Shown here piece by piece: positions 1-10,739 of a stretch of 64,000 nt of DNA (position 1 is the stretch's first letter; each line of letters opens with the position of its first letter). The position numbers and the translations under genes were made by a program. A model generated the notes under the pieces. The model saw only the letters and a list, made by a program, of their open reading frames with translations, ran no database searches and was not told where the DNA came from. This stretch comes from Calliopum simillimum (lineage: Eukaryota > Arthropoda > Insecta > Diptera > Lauxaniidae): positions 51,513,028 through 51,577,027 of the forward strand of contig OX638372.1 in assembly GCA_951812925.1 (NCBI GenBank). Direction: 5' to 3'.

Positions 1-1422
1 TTTTTGTTCAAACGCAGATACCGTATAAATAATGCAAGTTTGAAAAAAAATTTTCGTTTGAATTTTGTGACAAAGGGTCCAGAAACAGTTAAAATTTTCA
101 AATTATTATCATAAACAAAGTTTTTACAGAGTGCAAAACACAAAAGTGGTTGTTTAACCCCGTTCTACACAATAATGATGCTGTATATGCGATTCATCAA
201 CTTATCAGATCATATTGTGGCCCCGAACAAGAATTTGACTTCTGGTTATTTTCATTTAAATAAGAAAATGTAAGAGAGTCATGTATAAAAAATTCTTAAC
301 TCATTGATGATACGAGTACACGCAATATAAAGAATACTTTGATCTTTCGAAAGTATTCGCTTTGCTGGCATCTCTAGCGATTTCTCATCTGTATGTGTTT
401 TAATAGACATTTGTGCCATTTGTCCTTTTAATTCTCAACAGTTCATTTAAGTAAAATAATCATTTTCAACTTGTCATAATGACCCACATGAACACATACA
501 TTCGTACATTCATACGTATGAAGTTCATTCATGGTTTATATGTAATGTCATGTGCTCATGTGTGTGTGAAATTGCTTTTGTATTGAGTCATTTTTTATGG
601 TAATTGTAATTTTCTTTCACTTTTTTTTTCGTTTTATTATACCCACAACTCTAACAACCATCTATAGCCTATATTCTGGTCCTTTGCCTTAACTTTATAT
701 GTATGTGCGCATTATTTTAACGTATATGTGTTCCCTTGTATGTGTACATACTTAAATGATTTATTTGCCTTAGCATTATTTTTGGCATTGTTTTTGAAAC
801 AATTTAACGAACCATGAAATTTGTTGCATTACCAAAAAAATTTGATTTGATTTCTTTCATTTTAGTTCGGTTTTTTATTTATATTTCGCAACATGTGTGA
901 GTGGGCTTTGTGTGTTTAAAATTTTCAGTTTGAAATTTAATCTTTTCATATGTAAGACATACCATTTCAGTTTATGTTGTCAGATGATACAAATTCACTG
1001 AAATCAATTTTTCTTTTTGAACATCGAAGTTTTCACAAGAAACAAAATGATAAAAAAGAATGAAACTGTGAATTAAATGCAAAAGCCTAAAAGCATGCAA
1101 AGCATTTTTTGTTACTTCTAAGCCAAAAATAATGATAAAACAAACTTCAGTGCACACTGTGAAAGTGGGAAACAACGACCAGTGTTGCTTAGACTACAGT
1201 GAAATAAAGTTCCGCATCGGTTTGATTGCAGTGGGTAAAAGTTTTCGATATGTGTATCTGAATTTTTCAATAATTCTTGTAAATAACTTTTTGTATTAAA
1301 TCTAAAAAAAAAATAATTTTAACTAAAGACAATATTTTTTGCAAATTAGGATCTTGTACTTACTATATCTCTTCTTAGCGTATATATTCTTCACTGTAAC
1401 AAGCTAGTGCCTATAGTTCCTT
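1..1422. other. AT-rich non-coding DNA
   Basis: No coding pattern is seen on either strand. The stretch has homopolymer runs and scattered TATG/CATA motifs of the kind common in fly intergenic DNA. The one short open frame here (972-1175, minus) is low-complexity and looks like chance. Confidence 0.6.
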
Positions 1423-1574
1423 CCCAGTGTGCCAGACGGTTCATATCTCCCCTTTTTTATCCGTTACGGATCCGTTACTGATCCGTTTGCGGGAGAAATT
1501 CCAAAAAAAAAAAAAACGATTCGCTTTTTTTAACGGATAAAAAAGCGGATATATGAACCGTCTGCCACACTGGG
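1423..1574. mobile_element. Short hairpin MITE-like element, 152 bp
   Basis: The left arm (about 1423-1466) and the reverse complement of the right arm (1531-1574) agree over about 44 bp with a few mismatches. Both begin CCCAGTGTG, then G/C, then CAGACGGTTCATAT. The loop holds a short CCGTTAC/GATCCGTT repeat and a poly-A run. There is no coding capacity, which fits a non-autonomous DNA transposon. I could not identify a convincing target duplication, so the superfamily is open. Confidence 0.7.
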
Positions 1575-1681
1575 TTACCACAATTCCTCGATTTATGAAT
1601 TTCTTGGAAACAAAATATTTTTAATATTTTACTATGAAATTATAACATAAAGTGTTAAAAAGTCATTCTCCGCCCTTTCCC

Positions 1682-1693
1682 TAGCCGCTTCTT
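1682..1693. repeat. Target-site duplication, left copy, of LINE 1694-2863
   Basis: TAGCCGCTTCTT occurs here and again exactly at 2864-2875. The two copies directly flank the LINE fragment, as expected for the duplication made by target-primed insertion. Confidence 0.85.
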
Positions 1694-2863
1694 GTATGTA
1701 TGTATGTATTCTCCTTTAACTCCTAGGAGGAGCATAGGGCCAATATGAAATCTCTCCATTTGTCACGATCCCTTGCGATGACTTTGATCTCTTGCCACGA
1801 TTTTCCCGATTCTTGGATTTCCTTTTCCAACGACCTTTTCCAGTTGGTTTTGGGTCTACCACGTCCTCTACTGCCTTGTGGATTCCACTCAAGGGCCTGG
1901 CGACAAACTTCGCTGTGTGGTTTCCGGAGAGTGTGACCAATCCATCCCCATTTGCGCAGCTTGATCTCGTTTGCTATAGCCTTCTGTTTGCATTTTTGAT
2001 GTAGCTCGGCATTTGATATAGTGCGAGGCCACCAAACCTTTAATATACGCCTTAAGCATTTGTTGACGAATACTTGCAGCTTGTTTGTTAGTTGTTCAGT
2101 AACAAGCCATGTTTCGCACCCATATAACAAAACCGATTTCACATTCGAATCAAAAATGCGCACTCTCGTTTTGGTGGATATAACGGATGAAGACCATATT
2201 TTGTTCAGTTGAGCAAACGCGCCTTTTGCTTTTGCTATTCTTGAGTTGATATCCTCTTTTGCTCCACCATCCATGGAGATAATGCTGCCTAGATACGTGA
2301 AGCTATCGACGTTTCCGATGTCATCACTGCCAGCTTTAAACGTCATGTCATTGCTTGCGTTTAGCTTCATGCTTTTAGTCTTGGATACGTTGATTTTTAG
2401 GCCGGCCTTTTGTGATTCCAAGACAAGGTCTTCAATTTTGCTTTGCATATCTGAATGTTTGGACGATAAGAGGCAGATGTCGTCAGCGTAGTCGAGATCT
2501 TCCAGATGTTCGGTAAAGTTCCATTGAATACCCCTTTTGGCCTTATTAAGAGCTTTATCTAGGATATCATCAAGAACGATAAGGAAGAGTGATGGTGATA
2601 GTAAACACCCCTGCCGCACGCCTGAATTAGTGGTGAATGTCGGTGACAACAACCCGTTGTGTAACACACTGCATTTAAAGCCTTCATATTGTGCACGTAC
2701 TAAGTTTATGGCCTTTGCGGCAATACCTCTTCGTTGCAGTGACGCCCAGATGTTTTCTCGGGAGACACTGTCAAAGGCAGTGCTATAGTCAACGAAGACA
2801 AGTTGAAGTGCAGCACGCCACTCGCATGATTGTTCGACAATTATTCTGAGCGTGTTGATTTGA
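1694..2863 (-). mobile_element. 5'-truncated non-LTR retrotransposon (LINE), reverse transcriptase part
   Basis: The fragment encodes the C-terminal part of a LINE reverse transcriptase on the minus strand, with no stop codon from about 2862 down to the stop at 1723. Motifs in order are VDYSTAFDSV (RT motif A, around 2770), GVRQGCLLSPSLF (motif B), LDYADDICLLSS (catalytic YADD), LKINVSKTKSM, FTYLGSIIS, LLYGCETW and WIGHTLRKP, then a basic RGRGRPKTNWKR stretch and the end ILALCSS. The 3' UTR is only about 30 bp and ends in a CATA microsatellite tail, as in RTE-like and related elements; the exact clade is uncertain. The 5' half (endonuclease and RT start) is absent. Exact 12-bp duplications flank the copy. 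The intact frame and duplication suggest a fairly young insertion. It is not autonomous. Confidence 0.93.
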
Positions 2864-2875
2864 TAGCCGCTTCTT
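2864..2875. repeat. Target-site duplication, right copy
   Basis: This is an exact second copy of TAGCCGCTTCTT (see 1682-1693). It marks the 5' truncation point of the LINE. Confidence 0.85.
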
Positions 2876-3433
2876 AGTACTTTTAATTTGTCTGTTTCGC
2901 ATATAACTTTCTAAAAAGAACTTATACGACATTGTTTGCATATATATTTCAGCTACTGTTTTTCTGTATTAACTCTTCGAACATTTTTTTTTGTATAGAA
3001 TTGACAATCATGGAAGTTGGTGCCTCCATTAAGACTACCTCCGCTCAGTGTTTCTTATTCTAACTGTAAATTTTTTAAATATTAAGTAAATAGAGAACTT
3101 AAAATGAAGAGAAAGAGAAAATTCAGCGTATTTTCAGCTCAGTCAGTTTTGGTTTTGAGACAGTGAGTGTTCATGTAGTTTTTTTTAAAAAAGTTTAAAA
3201 ATTTTGTAAAGTAAAATAAATTATAAGTAAAACAATTAAGGGGCTATCCACCAGTTCCAACTTTTTTAAAAAAATTTGCGGTTTTCATTGTGATATTACT
3301 GTTTTTGCATTATTTCATCATTCTCCGTTTTATCATTCTCCGCCCTTTTTTTTTGCAGCATTTCATCCTTCTCCGTTTAGTAACCCTCTACCTGGTTTTT
3401 TATTGTTAGTTTGAAATTTTGTCTTAAGATGCT
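2876..3433. other. AT-rich non-coding DNA
   Basis: No gene is seen. A short phrase containing CATTCTCCG recurs at about 3320, 3335 and 3368, and also at about 1665 before the LINE, so this stretch may be part of an old dispersed repeat. Confidence 0.5.
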
Positions 3434-3816
3434 TAAATAAAGTTCTCAAAAATCCAACATAAATTTTTAGGGTTGCCACTTGGATATTTTCGAAAATATT
3501 ATATAATTCTTACTTTTTTAGACTTAATTTAAATTTTTGGTTTCAAAACTGCTCAGATAAACTTTTCTGAAATTGTACGAAAATTTTAAGGGTTGCCACT
3601 CGGTTTTTTTTTGTTATCTTTGCTTAAACCAAATTTCGGTTCGATGAGTTTTTATAAATAAATAAGCGTCGGTCAATTTTTAACGATTTAAACTTTTATT
3701 TTTAGTGCGTAATTATAATGGCGCACGTAAATGTAAAGAAGGTTTAAAATAAATTTTCGAAAGCAACCATCTGGCAACCCTAAAAAATTATGTTTGATTT
3801 TTCTAAAGTTTATTTA
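3434..3816. repeat. Inverted repeat (foldback-like) with about 48-bp arms
   Basis: The left arm 3434-3481 and the reverse complement of 3769-3816 share TAAATAAA, then AACATAA, then TTTTTAGGGTTGCCA. A direct copy of GGGTTGCCACT also lies near 3590, about 121 bp after the first. No coding capacity is seen. This fits a small foldback or a decayed inverted-repeat transposon. Confidence 0.55.
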
Positions 3817-3954
3817 GTTTATATTAATTTTTTTTAAATTTTCCAAAGGTTCAGGTCACCATATTCTTTACCTTTAAGTTATTAAAAAATAAAAAAATAG
3901 GTGGGGATAAAAAAAGGCATGTTTTGGTACATTTTTCGGAGATTTACACATATA

Positions 3955-4061
3955 GGGGGTTATCGTGAATCAAGATTCCCCGGGAATTTTCTTAAACTGC
4001 AATAGAGAATGCACTGCAGTCTGAGAAAATTCCCCGGGAATCTTGATTCACGATAACCCCC
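3955..4061. mobile_element. Near-perfect hairpin element, 107 bp
   Basis: The arms 3955-3994 and 4022-4061 are reverse complements over 40 bp with one mismatch. They start GGGGGTTATCGTGAATCAAG and contain TTCCCCGGGAA. The 27-bp loop carries its own CTGCA/TGCAG pairing. ATA occurs on both sides (before 3955 and after 4061), a possible 3-bp target duplication. The element abuts the (TA)n/core part of a mini-me-type repeat that continues at 4062. Confidence 0.75.
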
Positions 4062-4445
4062 ATATTCTTAATCAGCGTCATGACGCATACCTCCTGACTC
4101 GATATAGGCACGTCCATCTGTCTGTCCGTGAAGTATTGAAAGCGTCATTTGAGATAATCCAATCAAATTTCACTCAAACAATAAGAATAGTAAATGAATG
4201 CTCTGAACAAAAAATAGACAAACTCGGACACTTGGCACGTCCCACATAAACAAAAGTTTCAAAATGCTGTACTGAAAGCGTTTTGCGCAATAATCTAAGC
4301 AAATTTCAGTCATACACTCGGAGTAGCTAACACAAAATCTGAGAAAAAACTAAGTGAATTAGTACAAGAGGGCGTGGCATCTCCTGTAGAAGTAAAATTT
4401 TTAAGACACTGCAGTGTAGGGTATTTAATTTTTGGCCAGGCCTAA
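4062..4445 (-). repeat. Truncated mini-me/DINE-1-type repeat
   Basis: The core around 4062-4130 (ATATTCTTAATCAGCGTC, then ACTCGATATAGGCACGTCC, then a short GTCT tract) matches the conserved core of other copies in the window. Tandem internal units of about 115 bp follow (GTTTCAAAATGCT, AAGCGTTTT, GAGATAATCC, AGGGCGTGGCA). It ends in the family's CACTGCAGTGTAGGGTATTTAA and GGCCAGGCC. In fly literature such (TA)n-core-(GTCY)n repeats are known as mini-me and grouped with DINE-1/Helentron-related elements; the assignment is from memory of the pattern. Confidence 0.7.
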
Positions 4446-4449
4446 TATT

Positions 4450-5825
4450 TAGAGAAAAATTGGGTCTGGAATCCAAATTTCTGCATGAGCCATAGTTTGA
4501 TGATGCTAAAAACTATACCAAATTTCCGGAAATTCGGAGATGGCAACGGTTGAAAATGAAATTTTTTTAGTTAATTTGAGACGGTTCCCCCTATTTAAGC
4601 ATAAAACTGATGAAATATTCTCTTCCTTGTCAGAGAAATTATTAAATTATTTCTAACTACATATTTTATATAAAATATGACAGCTCTCTTAACCAACTTA
4701 AAAAACATCTGCGAATGCGGCTAATCGAATATTAAAAGCGCTCGAGGGCTTATATTGATCAGTTTGTTTCAAAGCAGACAAGGATTAGCACACACACACA
4801 TCTATGTAAAACTTTTCAGTGCTTAGTGCCTTGGGAAGCACATGTACTTTTAGGTATGTTTGTCTAATCAAACTAAGACTAGTGGCTGCAGTTTAGGTAA
4901 ACCATTTTCTCTTTTGGTCAAGCAGACGTTTATTGGCAGTTCTTCAAGTTAAGAGCACTAACATGGTAAAAGTAAACGTATACATACAATTGTATACAAA
5001 TATGTACATAAATTCATACATGCATGTGTACATCAAAGTTTACAGAAGCACCAAGGTAACTAACTAATCTGGACAAAATACACCTGAAGCCAAAAGAAAA
5101 AAAAAAAAAAAAACCCAAACAAAAGAAGATTTTTGCTGCAACTGAAGTTGTGGCATTAAATTTGAGTTGAGTAGCTTAAACTAAAACTGTAATGCCTTTA
5201 GCATTTTTCGGTTGTTTACATAGGAAAGGAAAATAAAATGAAAATATCTCAGTAGTTGGAAAATGTAAAATAAACAAAAACGACTTGACTGTAAGGATGC
5301 GCAAGAGAGGGTGCTATTTTGCTCAGAAAAAAAATATAAAAAGCAAAATATTTGTATAGTTTCCAATAACGAATTCAAGTAGGTATATTAAAGATACAAC
5401 AACGGAAGCTGAGTTAATGAAGACAATATAAACAAAGGTTGTCAATATATGAGAATGATGCCACACACACAAAACACACAACACACATGGACAATACACA
5501 CAATATTGCGCCAACACGCGCACTTGACAGTGAGGTTTCTTTTGACATTGATATTGTTGACTTAAATGATGTGTTCCTACATGACGCGTACAACATTTAG
5601 AGAAAAACAGTTCACTTTAAAAAATTGGGAAACTCCTTAAAACAACATCGACAATGGTTTTATAGAGAAATGTTTAAAGTGGACTTAAAAATTGATATAA
5701 GCTCCCGCAAAGATTTTCCGAACAGAATTCAGAATTCTCCAACAAAAATTGGACGATCTTCATTGTAGTAAGCAACCATCAAATTCTAACTCTTAAACGA
5801 GTTTTTCAGTACTAGTTATCTCTAC
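4450..5825. other. AT-rich non-coding DNA
   Basis: No gene-like reading frame is recognised. Short CA-rich tracts (around 4790 and 5464-5510), a poly-A run (5096-5115) and CATA-rich stretches are present. The small open frames at 5181-5596 derive from these simple tracts. Confidence 0.5.
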
Positions 5826-6110
5826 CAAAAAAACTAGTAAGGGTGCTACTTTCGGCCTGGTCAAAAATTAAATAGTCTACACTGCAGTATTTTGAAAATT
5901 TTGATTCTATGGGAGGTACCACGTCTTCTTGCAAGCAAACTTCCAGTTTTTGCTCAGAGCTTGCACTAACTTTTCCAAGTATCTGTCAAAAATTTTGTTG
6001 CACTAATCAAATAACACTTGCACCACAGCATTTTGAAACTTTGGGTGTATGGGCGGTACCACGCCCTCTTTTCCAAACCAACCATGTTTCCGTCTAGAGC
6101 TTATGTTTAC
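5826..6110 (+). repeat. Mini-me/DINE-1-type repeat, 5' terminal part
   Basis: It starts with the family terminus ACTAGTAAGGGTG, then GGCCTGGTCAAAAATTAAAT and ACACTGCAGTATTTTG. Two of the family's internal units follow (GGGAGGTACCACG, TTTTTGCTCAGAGCTTGCA, and GGGCGGTACCACGCCC). It is truncated before the core. Orientation is opposite to the copy at 4062-4445. Confidence 0.7.
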
Positions 6111-6591
6111 TATCTTTATAATAGATGAACAAAATTAGTTTTGACTCTTAGTCTTGATAATTTTTCGCTGATATAATTTCTTGGTCACGATGATCATCAA
6201 TACCAAGACTGTTTTCAAGTCTTGATATTTTATAGTTGATAGGTATGTCACGACCCTTTAATGCCTAAAATCATCTCTCAATTTGAAATCTGGCATCTTA
6301 AAAACCCAACTGCTTTGAAAAAATAAGTTATGGAGAATTTGAATACTCATCAATCCTTAGAAATTTTTTCAAGGTCAAGACTAAGACCAAGACCGAGACC
6401 AAGACTTAATGACCAAGTCCATTTGTTTGAATTGTCTCTAAAACACTTTCAGTATATCATTTTGAGCTTTTTGAGTCAAAAAACGTGAAATTCGCCCACA
6501 CCAAAAGATTTTTCTGAAATTTTTATATAAATCTGTTGCTGTTAATGGTAAATTTTAATTCCCGAAAAGATTTTGTAAAAAAAATTTTTTT

Positions 6592-6864
6592 CCAATAGTT
6601 GAGCCGTTCAAAATGAAAATGGTGCAAGTCCAAAACGAAGCAAAAGTAATGTCATAATATTAATTGACTGACATTTTGTTAGGCATAAATAAAATTGATT
6701 TCTGTTTTCACGAAAAATTTACATGATGATATGGAATTGTTGAAATTAAGTTGAAAAAATTATATCGACCAAAGAACTGATCATTATGGCACACAATTTA
6801 TACGAAATTACTTTTGCCTCGTTTCGAACTTGCACAATTTTCATTTTGAACGGCTCAGTTATTG
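6592..6864. repeat. Foldback-like inverted repeat, about 58-bp arms
   Basis: The left arm 6592-6650 and the reverse complement of 6807-6864 share GAGCCGTTCAAAATGAAAAT, GTGCAAGT, AAACGA and GCAAAAGTAAT, with a few substitutions. The 155-bp loop is AT-rich and non-coding. Confidence 0.65.
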
Positions 6865-7224
6865 ACACTCAAAGTCAGGAAAAATTTTCAACAAGCATTT
6901 CTTCAAAATGCTATAAGTTTTGAATAGCTCCACCGATAGTGACCAAACTTTTTTAGTCCTGTAGATATGATAATAGATTAGGTTTGTTTATCTAAGAAAA
7001 AAAATTTTCAAAAATTTTACATTGTTTTTGTGAATTAACAAATTGTTTAATAACAATTACATTTCAGTGATGTGCTGCGCCTCGAAAAAGTCTGAAAAAA
7101 TTACAGAGATGCATTGAACCCTTCCGAATAAGAATTCATGTAGAAAACCGTAGAGACAAAATAACTTGCAACGGTATCATTGTCATAGTGTTAAAAAAAA
7201 GTGGGTGGAAGAGCATTAAAAACT

Positions 7225-7530
7225 TCGTTTTCCTCTCCAACGTTTCTTTCAAACATATAACCCCCTTTTTCCACCCTTTAAAGAAGCTCCCATACAAAAT
7301 TTCGATAAAAATATCAAAAAAGTTCTCATTGCCGGGAGAGGGAAAAAATTTTTCCGTTCCAACATTTCTTTCAAACATACCATCCCATTTTTTCGACTTC
7401 TCATTGCCGTGAGTGGGAAAAATGTTCACCGACCCTCATTAATTTTTCACTACCAAGATTTCTCTCAAACATATTACCCCCCTTTTCTTACCCCTTAAAG
7501 GGGCTACCATGCAAAATTTAGATACAAATG
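7225..7530. repeat. Degenerate tandem repeat, about 110-bp units
   Basis: Three imperfect units share AACGTTTCTTTCAAACATAT or similar, then CCCCCTTTT, then a CCCTTTAAAG-GCTACCAT-CAAAATTT phrase (near 7235, 7358 and 7458). Overlapping open frames on both strands reflect this repeat and are not taken as genes. Confidence 0.5.
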
Positions 7531-8056
7531 TTCGTTTTATGTTTACGGACAACCTGTCTCGAGATGTGATTCTCGTCTAATCTATGCAAAAAATGAAAAA
7601 AGCATGCTTGGTCGAGTTCTTGGTTTGTAGGTGAATTCGACTGAAGATCCCATATGGTTATGGGTGAAACGTATCGAAAACCAACCTGCCAACAAAATTT
7701 TTTGGTTTTTTTACCTATGCATTTTGCCTTGTTTTTGTAATGTTGTTGTTTTTACTCAAAAACACAGAACAGTAAGCTCACACGACAAAACACTTGACAC
7801 GTGTTTTTTTGGTAGCTAGTTGACAATAAAATTATTTTTTGGAGTTTTCAATGTACTTGTAAGCCCTATCCACGAAGTATAGTTTGACTATTTTCTGAAT
7901 ATAAGGTCTTGCAAGAAATGTAGTCAATGAAGGGGCAAACTCCTTTGCGAATGGAGGTGCAGGTCGAAATTATTGCAAGTTGTACGATTTAAGGGCAAGT
8001 TTTTTTATAATTAAATTTTTTTCAGAATAATTCCTTAATTCGCCTTTGATAATGAG

Positions 8057-8173
8057 GATATTCCTTAAACCGTGTTAGTGCCTCGAAAACCTCGTAATAG
8101 TTGTCGAAATCAATACGAGTTTTGACAGTGTTAACGAAGTTTTCGAGGCATTAACACGTTTTACGAAATACCC
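8057..8173. mobile_element. Short hairpin MITE-like element
   Basis: CGTGTTA(G/A)TGCCTCGAAAAC occurs as two reverse-complement arms, with matching continuing outward (GGATATTCCTTAAA against GGGTATTTCGTAAA) and inward (TCGTAA against TTAACGA). No coding capacity. Confidence 0.6.
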
Positions 8174-8179
8174 TAAAAA

Positions 8180-9410
8180 AGTTTTCGAATATTTCGAAAA
8201 TTATGCGTCACCTAAAGTGTTAATGGATTTCCGTATCCATATGTACGTTGGTGTCAATTCTAATGAAGCAACTGCATTTTTCATATGCATTTGATGTTTG
8301 TATCTCTAAACTGCATTCCTACATCAATGATGTACTCGTACATTAGTAAATGCATGCGTTTAAAGCGAGTAATAGCAACAACAACAAATGTAAAACAAAA
8401 ACAAATATTTTTCGTACGTGCTTATTATGTTGTTTTTGTTTTTTTGTCAGCAATTTTGAGGCGGCACTGTGCCTTAATTTTATTGTTGTACATTTTGTAG
8501 ATTCCCATCTATGGAGTGCATGTTGAATGTATGTACTGGATTTTCTTTTGTCTGTTGTTTGTTTTGTCGGATTTTATTCTGCCTTCCGGTATTTTCATCA
8601 TTTTCAATTGCGGCTGCTTCTTCATTTTTATTTGATTTTTCGGTTGTTGCTGCCTACGATGCTGATTCCTTCAATGTTGGTACATATTGCATTCCATCTT
8701 CCGAATATTCAATGCAGTCAGTCAGTTAGTCAAGAGCTGAGCAAGAGTCTTCTTAAGCCAGAGTTGGCCGTTGCCACTACAACAGCGCGTTGCTTTGCCA
8801 ACTAGGGGGGGATTAGACTTGACTTTTCTTCCCCTTGATCTTGGATTTACTATGCAGGCATTTGTTTATGAAAACTCTCTTTGTGTTTGTGGGATTAACT
8901 TTAAATTTGCATGTGCTGGGGTTGTTCACTTTTGATATCATTTACAGATAATTTGTTGTTTTTCTTTAGTTTAAGAGCAGAAGTTATCAGTGATATGTTT
9001 TTCTGCTAATCTAAATTCAGCATTGAACTTTTTTGGAAGTGAAATGAAACCTCAAAATGTAAATAGTTCACGAACTCTGTTTTGTTTTGTTTTTTTCTGA
9101 AGTTAAGCTTTTGGCAATATACACATTACATCTGCTGATAAGTTCTCGGTCTGACAATCAGATGTCGCCACAAACACGTAGCTAATATTTTTTGAAAGTA
9201 CTAATCTTCAAAAGATAACTGTAAAAGTTACAGTGGTTTTAGTGAAACAAAATTTTTTATTTTCCAAAGGGAGTTTCGAGTGTTGATAAAACATTGCTTT
9301 TTGATAAGAAAAAGCACCGTTTAAACAAAATCTTGGGTTGATAAGTGTTTACTGGGTAACGTAAACTATAAAATAGGCCCGTGTGAGCATTTTGTTAAAA
9401 TTACCCTTTT
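8180..9410. other. AT-rich non-coding DNA
   Basis: No gene is recognised. Overlapping 71-92 aa open frames between 8285 and 8805 have leucine/phenylalanine-rich products, show no known domain and overlap one another in two frames. Confidence 0.5.
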
Positions 9411-9416
9411 TGCTAT

Positions 9417-9485
9417 GGCAACACTACCCACTAGCGCGGCGAATTCGTACTCGCTAGTACTGATCATGATATCTGAAGTGTTGCC
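9417..9485. repeat. Nested short inverted repeats
   Basis: GGCAACACT (9417-9425) pairs with AGTGTTGCC (9477-9485). Inside it ACTAGCG (9430-9436) pairs with CGCTAGT (9452-9458). This gives a cruciform-capable 69-bp segment. Confidence 0.6.
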
Positions 9486-9620
9486 ATCTCACTCACTCGT
9501 GTGCTATACCCTAGGTGGACGTAAATGTCATTTGGAGACATACGAAAATTCGTCACTCGCTTTAATAACCTTATAAAACACAGAACAGCAGCTCGTTGTG
9601 TTTGGTCTCATCCATTTTTA

Positions 9621-9652
<32 letters not shown>

Positions 9653-9690
9653 AAATACACTTTTTTATTCATGCATTACGCACATACGAG
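9478..9690 (+). other. Possible solo-LTR-like segment (weak)
   Basis: The segment starts TGTTGCCATC, has a TATAAAA at about 9574 followed about 25 bp later by AGCTCGTTGTG, and then an (AAAT)n tract at 9622-9653 containing AATAAA. This layout resembles a promoter plus polyadenylation region of an LTR retrotransposon. No second LTR, primer-binding site or target duplication was found, so the call is tentative. Confidence 0.22.
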
Positions 9691-10076
9691 TCCACGGGGA
9701 GCCTCAATTTCCCAGAAGGGGTCACTGGAAGAGCAAGCAGAAGAAAGCCTTCCACCGCAACATCATACGTACAACAGCGTTTAGAGGACACTTGCGCCAC
9801 AGTGATGAGGGGCACTTGCTGCATCCGAGTGACAACCTCCACGATTCATCGTCTCATTGGGACATAGAAGGTAACCCTTTGCCATTAAAAATAAACATAC
9901 ATACCTTAAAAGGTAAAAGTTTGGTACCCGGCCAAATAATAAGTATTATCCAAACTCTGCTTCTGGAAAATCTACACTTACTTACTGCTGTTCTGAAGTT
10001 AAATGTGGTCATAAAATTAAGCGGTACCTATACCAGAAAATATTAAATAAGTCCACAAAATCGTTTGCCAAACTAT

Positions 10077-10410
10077 AAAGTGAAGTTGCAGGAGATAGCT
10101 AACACTCCAAGTACATATATCAAAGGAGGATTTAATTTGCATGAACCTTTGTTCAAGAGAAAGCTGTTTTCGAAGTTTGTGCCACGTTTGCTAAAAGTAG
10201 ACCAAAAACCAACAATGGATCGATGATTTCGAGCGCTGTTTGGAGCTGTTTTGGCGAAATACAAAAAACTTTTTGCATCGATACGTAACGATGGGTGAAA
10301 TTTGGATCTAGCATTGCACCCCAGAGTTAAATCGGCAGTCATCTGAGTGGACAGCAGATGATGAACCTCGCCTGAAGCGGCCAAAAGACGCAAGAAAAGC
10401 TTTTAAACAA
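10077..10410 (+). pseudogene. mariner transposase fragment
   Basis: Two frames together give the middle of a mariner transposase. VKLQEIANTPSTYIKGG, then HEPLFKRKLFSKFVPRLLKV and VDQKP come from the first frame. After a frame break at about 10220, DDFERCLELFWRN, NFLHRYVTMGEIWI, then TPELNRQSSEWTADDEP follow. The mariner family has YVTMDETW at the first catalytic aspartate; here that residue reads G (MGEIW) and is followed by an in-frame stop. The helix-turn-helix start and the remaining catalytic domain are missing, and no terminal repeats are seen. It is inactive. Confidence 0.88.
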
Positions 10411-10714
10411 AAATTTTCGAAATATCAAAGAATATTCTTTTTCTTCTTATATCTTTTATCGACTTCATTTAGGAGCAAAATACCTTCACAAAACTTCTAC
10501 ATTGCAAGCGCCTTCAAGTCCTTTGGTGTCTTGCTCTATTTTTGATAGATGGTGACACTGATAACATGTGTAGGGAAATCCAAAGCCCTGTTGCCAATCT
10601 AAGGAAAAATTGATATAACAATATAGCTTGGACTACTTCCCTACCAATAATATATGTAGATCTGTAAATATTATTTAAAAAGTTGTGATTGTTGCAAGGC
10701 AGCTGAGGGTCATT

Positions 10715-10735
10715 TACGAAGAAATTTTCTTCGTA
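10715..10735. repeat. 21-bp perfect palindrome
   Basis: TACGAAGAAA and its exact reverse complement TTTCTTCGTA are separated by one base. It stands at the start of a stretch (10735-11180) that resembles the inverted-repeat segment at 40150-40382. Confidence 0.5.
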
Positions 10736-10739
10736 GAAT

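Noticed and set aside
7136..7429. 97-codon minus frame overlapping a 74-codon plus frame
   Set aside because: Both lie in a degenerate tandem repeat; no domain.
10073..10393. 106-codon minus-strand frame
   Set aside because: Antisense to the mariner transposase fragment, which explains the sequence better on the + strand.
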